From JBBSIN01 sp038232055 (GTDB lineage: Bacteria > Actinomycetota > Actinomycetes > JADGOV01): a stretch of 8,405 bases of DNA. The notes under the pieces are model-generated. The model was not told where the DNA came from, searched no databases, and saw nothing but the letters and a program-made list of their open reading frames with translations. This document shows, one piece after another, positions 6,961 to 8,405 of this stretch (the first letter of the stretch is position 1; each line of letters opens with the position of its first letter). The DNA lies in NCBI GenBank assembly GCA_038232055.1, contig JBBSIN010000077.1:1-8405 (forward strand). Direction: 5' to 3'. The position numbers and the translations under genes are program-made.

Positions 6961-7976
6961 CCCCCACGACGCCCCCCGCCGCGACTCGAACGGTGTTCGT
7001 CGCCATCGGCGGCAACGCCCTGGTCCTGGACGGCGAGCCCGGCTCGATCCCCCAGCAGCAGCAGCGGGCGGCGCACTTCGCCGAGCAGATCGCGGACCTG
7101 ATGGACCAGGGCTGGACGGTCCTGGTCAGCCACGGCAACGGCCCGCAGGTCGGGTTCATCCTCCGACGCGGGGAGCTCGTAGCGCCAGAGGCCAGCATCG
7201 AGGGTCTGCCCGAGCTGCCGCTGTGGCTGGCCGTGGCCGACTCGCAGGGCGGGATCGGCCACCTACTCGCCGTGGCGATCAACAGCGCCCTGAGCCGGCG
7301 CGGCCGGTCCGCCACCTCGGTCGCCGTGCTGACGCACGCCGAGGTCGACCCGCAGGATCCGGCGTTCGACAACCCGACGAAGCCGATCGGCTCCCAGATG
7401 ACCCGCGAGGTGGCGCTTGTGCGCGCCCAGCAGGAAGGCTGGTCGGTCGTCGAGACCTCCCCCGGCGCCTACCGCCGGGTCGTGCCCAGCCCACGGCCGC
7501 GCCGGATCGTAGAGACCGACCAGATCCGGGCCCTGGTCGCCACCGGCGCGGTGGTCATCGCCGCCGGCGGCGGTGGCATCCCGGTCGTCCCCGACGGCAA
7601 CGGGTGGACCGGCATCGACGCGGTCGTCGACAAGGACCGGGCCTCCGCCGTGCTCGCCGCCAGCATCGGGGTGGACGCGCTAGTCCTGGTCACCGGTGTC
7701 GACCAGGTCTACGTCCGGTTCGGCACCCCCGAGCAGAAGGCGCTCGACGAGCTTGACACCGAGACCGCCCGCGGCTACCTGGCTGGCGGCGAGTTCCCCG
7801 CCGGCTCAATGGGACCCAAGATCGAGTCGGCCCTGCAATTCGTCGAGGAAAGCGGCGGCCGAGCCGTCATCACCTCTCTGCCCCGGCTGAGCGACGCTCT
7901 CGCCGGCCGGGCCGGGACGCACATCACCAGCCGGACCCACGGCGCTGCCCACCACTCTCCGGGAGCTGCACGATGA
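6957..7976 (+). CDS. arcC: Carbamate kinase
   Basis: The product has 339 residues, close to the usual 300-320 with a short N-terminal extension. It is an amino-acid kinase-fold enzyme that converts carbamoyl phosphate and ADP to ATP and carbamate, which decays to ammonia and CO2. Visible signatures: VFVAIGGNALV (13-23), VLVSHGNGPQVG (55-66), DSQGGIGH (95-102), KPIGSQMT (142-149), VETDQIRAL (185-193), VVIAAGGGGIPVV (199-211), VDKDRASAVLA (224-234) and the C-terminal FPAGSMGPKIESAL (280-293). These are the nucleotide- and carbamoyl-phosphate-binding motifs of the family, all intact. The start overlaps the DUF1116 stop (ATGA) with AGGAG six bases upstream, and the stop overlaps the hydrolase start. 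Next to the FdrA group it corresponds to the catabolic kinase (AllK) of E. coli rather than the arginine deiminase kinase: no arcA- or arcB-like gene is in the window. Confidence 0.96.
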   Translation: MTPTTPPAATRTVFVAIGGNALVLDGEPGSIPQQQQRAAHFAEQIADLMDQGWTVLVSHGNGPQVGFILRRGELVAPEASIEGLPELPLWLAVADSQGGIGHLLAVAINSALSRRGRSATSVAVLTHAEVDPQDPAFDNPTKPIGSQMTREVALVRAQQEGWSVVETSPGAYRRVVPSPRPRRIVETDQIRALVATGAVVIAAGGGGIPVVPDGNGWTGIDAVVDKDRASAVLAASIGVDALVLVTGVDQVYVRFGTPEQKALDELDTETARGYLAGGEFPAGSMGPKIESALQFVEESGGRAVITSLPRLSDALAGRAGTHITSRTHGAAHHSPGAAR

Positions 7977-8405
7977 GCACCACGCGCACATCCACCATCT
8001 CCGTTCCGAGCCACCCCTTCCCATTTTCGTTCCACCCGGCGACCGTCGCCCTGCTGTGCATCGACTTCCAGCGCGACTTTATGGAGGCCGGGGGCTTCGG
8101 GGAGTCGCTGGGCAACGACGTCGCCCTGCTGCGCAGCACCATCGAGCCGACCCGCGCCGTTCTGCAGGCCTTCCGAAAGCGCGGCTGGCCCGTAATCCAC
8201 ACCCGGGAAGGCCACCGGCCCGATCTGTCAGACCTGTTCCCCGCGAAGCGCGACCGGGGCACTCCGTCGATGCGCATCGGCGACGAGGGGCCGATGGGGC
8301 GGCTGCTCGTCCGCGGTTCCAAGGGCCACGACATCGTCCCCGAGCTGGCACCGCAGCCGGGCGAGGTCGTCCTCGACAAGCCCGGCAAGGGTGCCTTCTA
8401 CGCGA
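7973..8405 (+). CDS. Isochorismatase-superfamily cysteine hydrolase, biuret hydrolase-like (3' truncated by window edge)
   Basis: The frame starting at ATG 7973 is open to the window edge (144 residues). It begins with a short leader ending in PSHPFPFSFHPATVALLCID, followed by FQRDF. Asp31 fits the first catalytic residue of the DxQxDF motif. Next come GWPVIHTREGHRPDLSDLFP (71-90), RIGDEGPMGRLLVRG (101-115), HDIVPEL (119-125) and LDKPGKGAFYA (134-144), where Lys139 is probably the catalytic Lys. The catalytic Cys should lie beyond the edge. The PF/PW leader, the THREGHRPDL-type stretch, G-GRLLVRG and DKPGKGAF resemble my memory of bacterial biuret amidohydrolases and close relatives (RutB, N-carbamoylsarcosine amidase) more than nicotinamidases. 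Members hydrolyse amide or ureido C-N bonds in the cytoplasm. The gene overlaps the kinase stop by four bases, with GGGAG at 7961-7965, so it is part of the operon. The precise substrate is open. Confidence 0.88.
   Translation, partial: MSTTRTSTISVPSHPFPFSFHPATVALLCIDFQRDFMEAGGFGESLGNDVALLRSTIEPTRAVLQAFRKRGWPVIHTREGHRPDLSDLFPAKRDRGTPSMRIGDEGPMGRLLVRGSKGHDIVPELAPQPGEVVLDKPGKGAFYA

Noticed and set aside
1..8405. tRNA, rRNA, CRISPR array, riboswitch or phage attachment site
   Set aside because: I saw no cloverleaf-like sequence, no regularly spaced repeats, no leader resembling a known riboswitch and no direct-repeat pair framing the region.

Overview
The window is very GC-rich, with strong G/C preference at third codon positions, densely packed genes and Shine-Dalgarno sites of the AGGAG type. 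This points to a high-GC actinobacterium; the genus cannot be read from this stretch. It has two parts: a scarred left third (1 to about 1500) and an ordered catabolic locus (1560 to the right edge).

Left third: the 3' end of an EamA/DMT-type membrane transporter (1-267) is followed by a 123-base gap with no convincing gene. Next is an unrecognised 286-codon ORF (391-1251) whose 3' end runs into a short antisense relic of an IS110-family transposase (about 1231-1389). A small minus-strand ORF with a good ribosome binding site (start at 1478) also runs into this relic. I read the area as a recombination or insertion scar in which the neighbouring genes have been cut short.

Right part: a minus-strand PucR-family regulator (1560-3089) is divergent from a five-gene plus-strand operon: DUF2877 protein (AllH-like), FdrA (AllF-like), DUF1116 protein (AllG-like), carbamate kinase, and a cysteine hydrolase of the isochorismatase superfamily that resembles biuret hydrolase and is cut by the window edge. 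Each of the four junctions is a 4-base stop/start overlap (GTGA or ATGA) with its own Shine-Dalgarno site, so the genes are almost certainly co-transcribed and probably translationally coupled.

How they may work together: in E. coli the FdrA/YlbE/YlbF trio has been assigned to the oxamate (oxalurate) carbamoyltransferase of anaerobic allantoin breakdown. It phosphorolyses a carbamoyl compound to carbamoyl phosphate, and carbamate kinase turns this into ATP, ammonia and CO2. This locus has the same core but adds a cysteine amidohydrolase and a PucR regulator, and shows none of the usual allantoin genes within the window. The likely job is energy and nitrogen recovery from a ureido or amide compound of purine, pyrimidine or biuret-like origin. 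The exact substrate is an inference and remains open.
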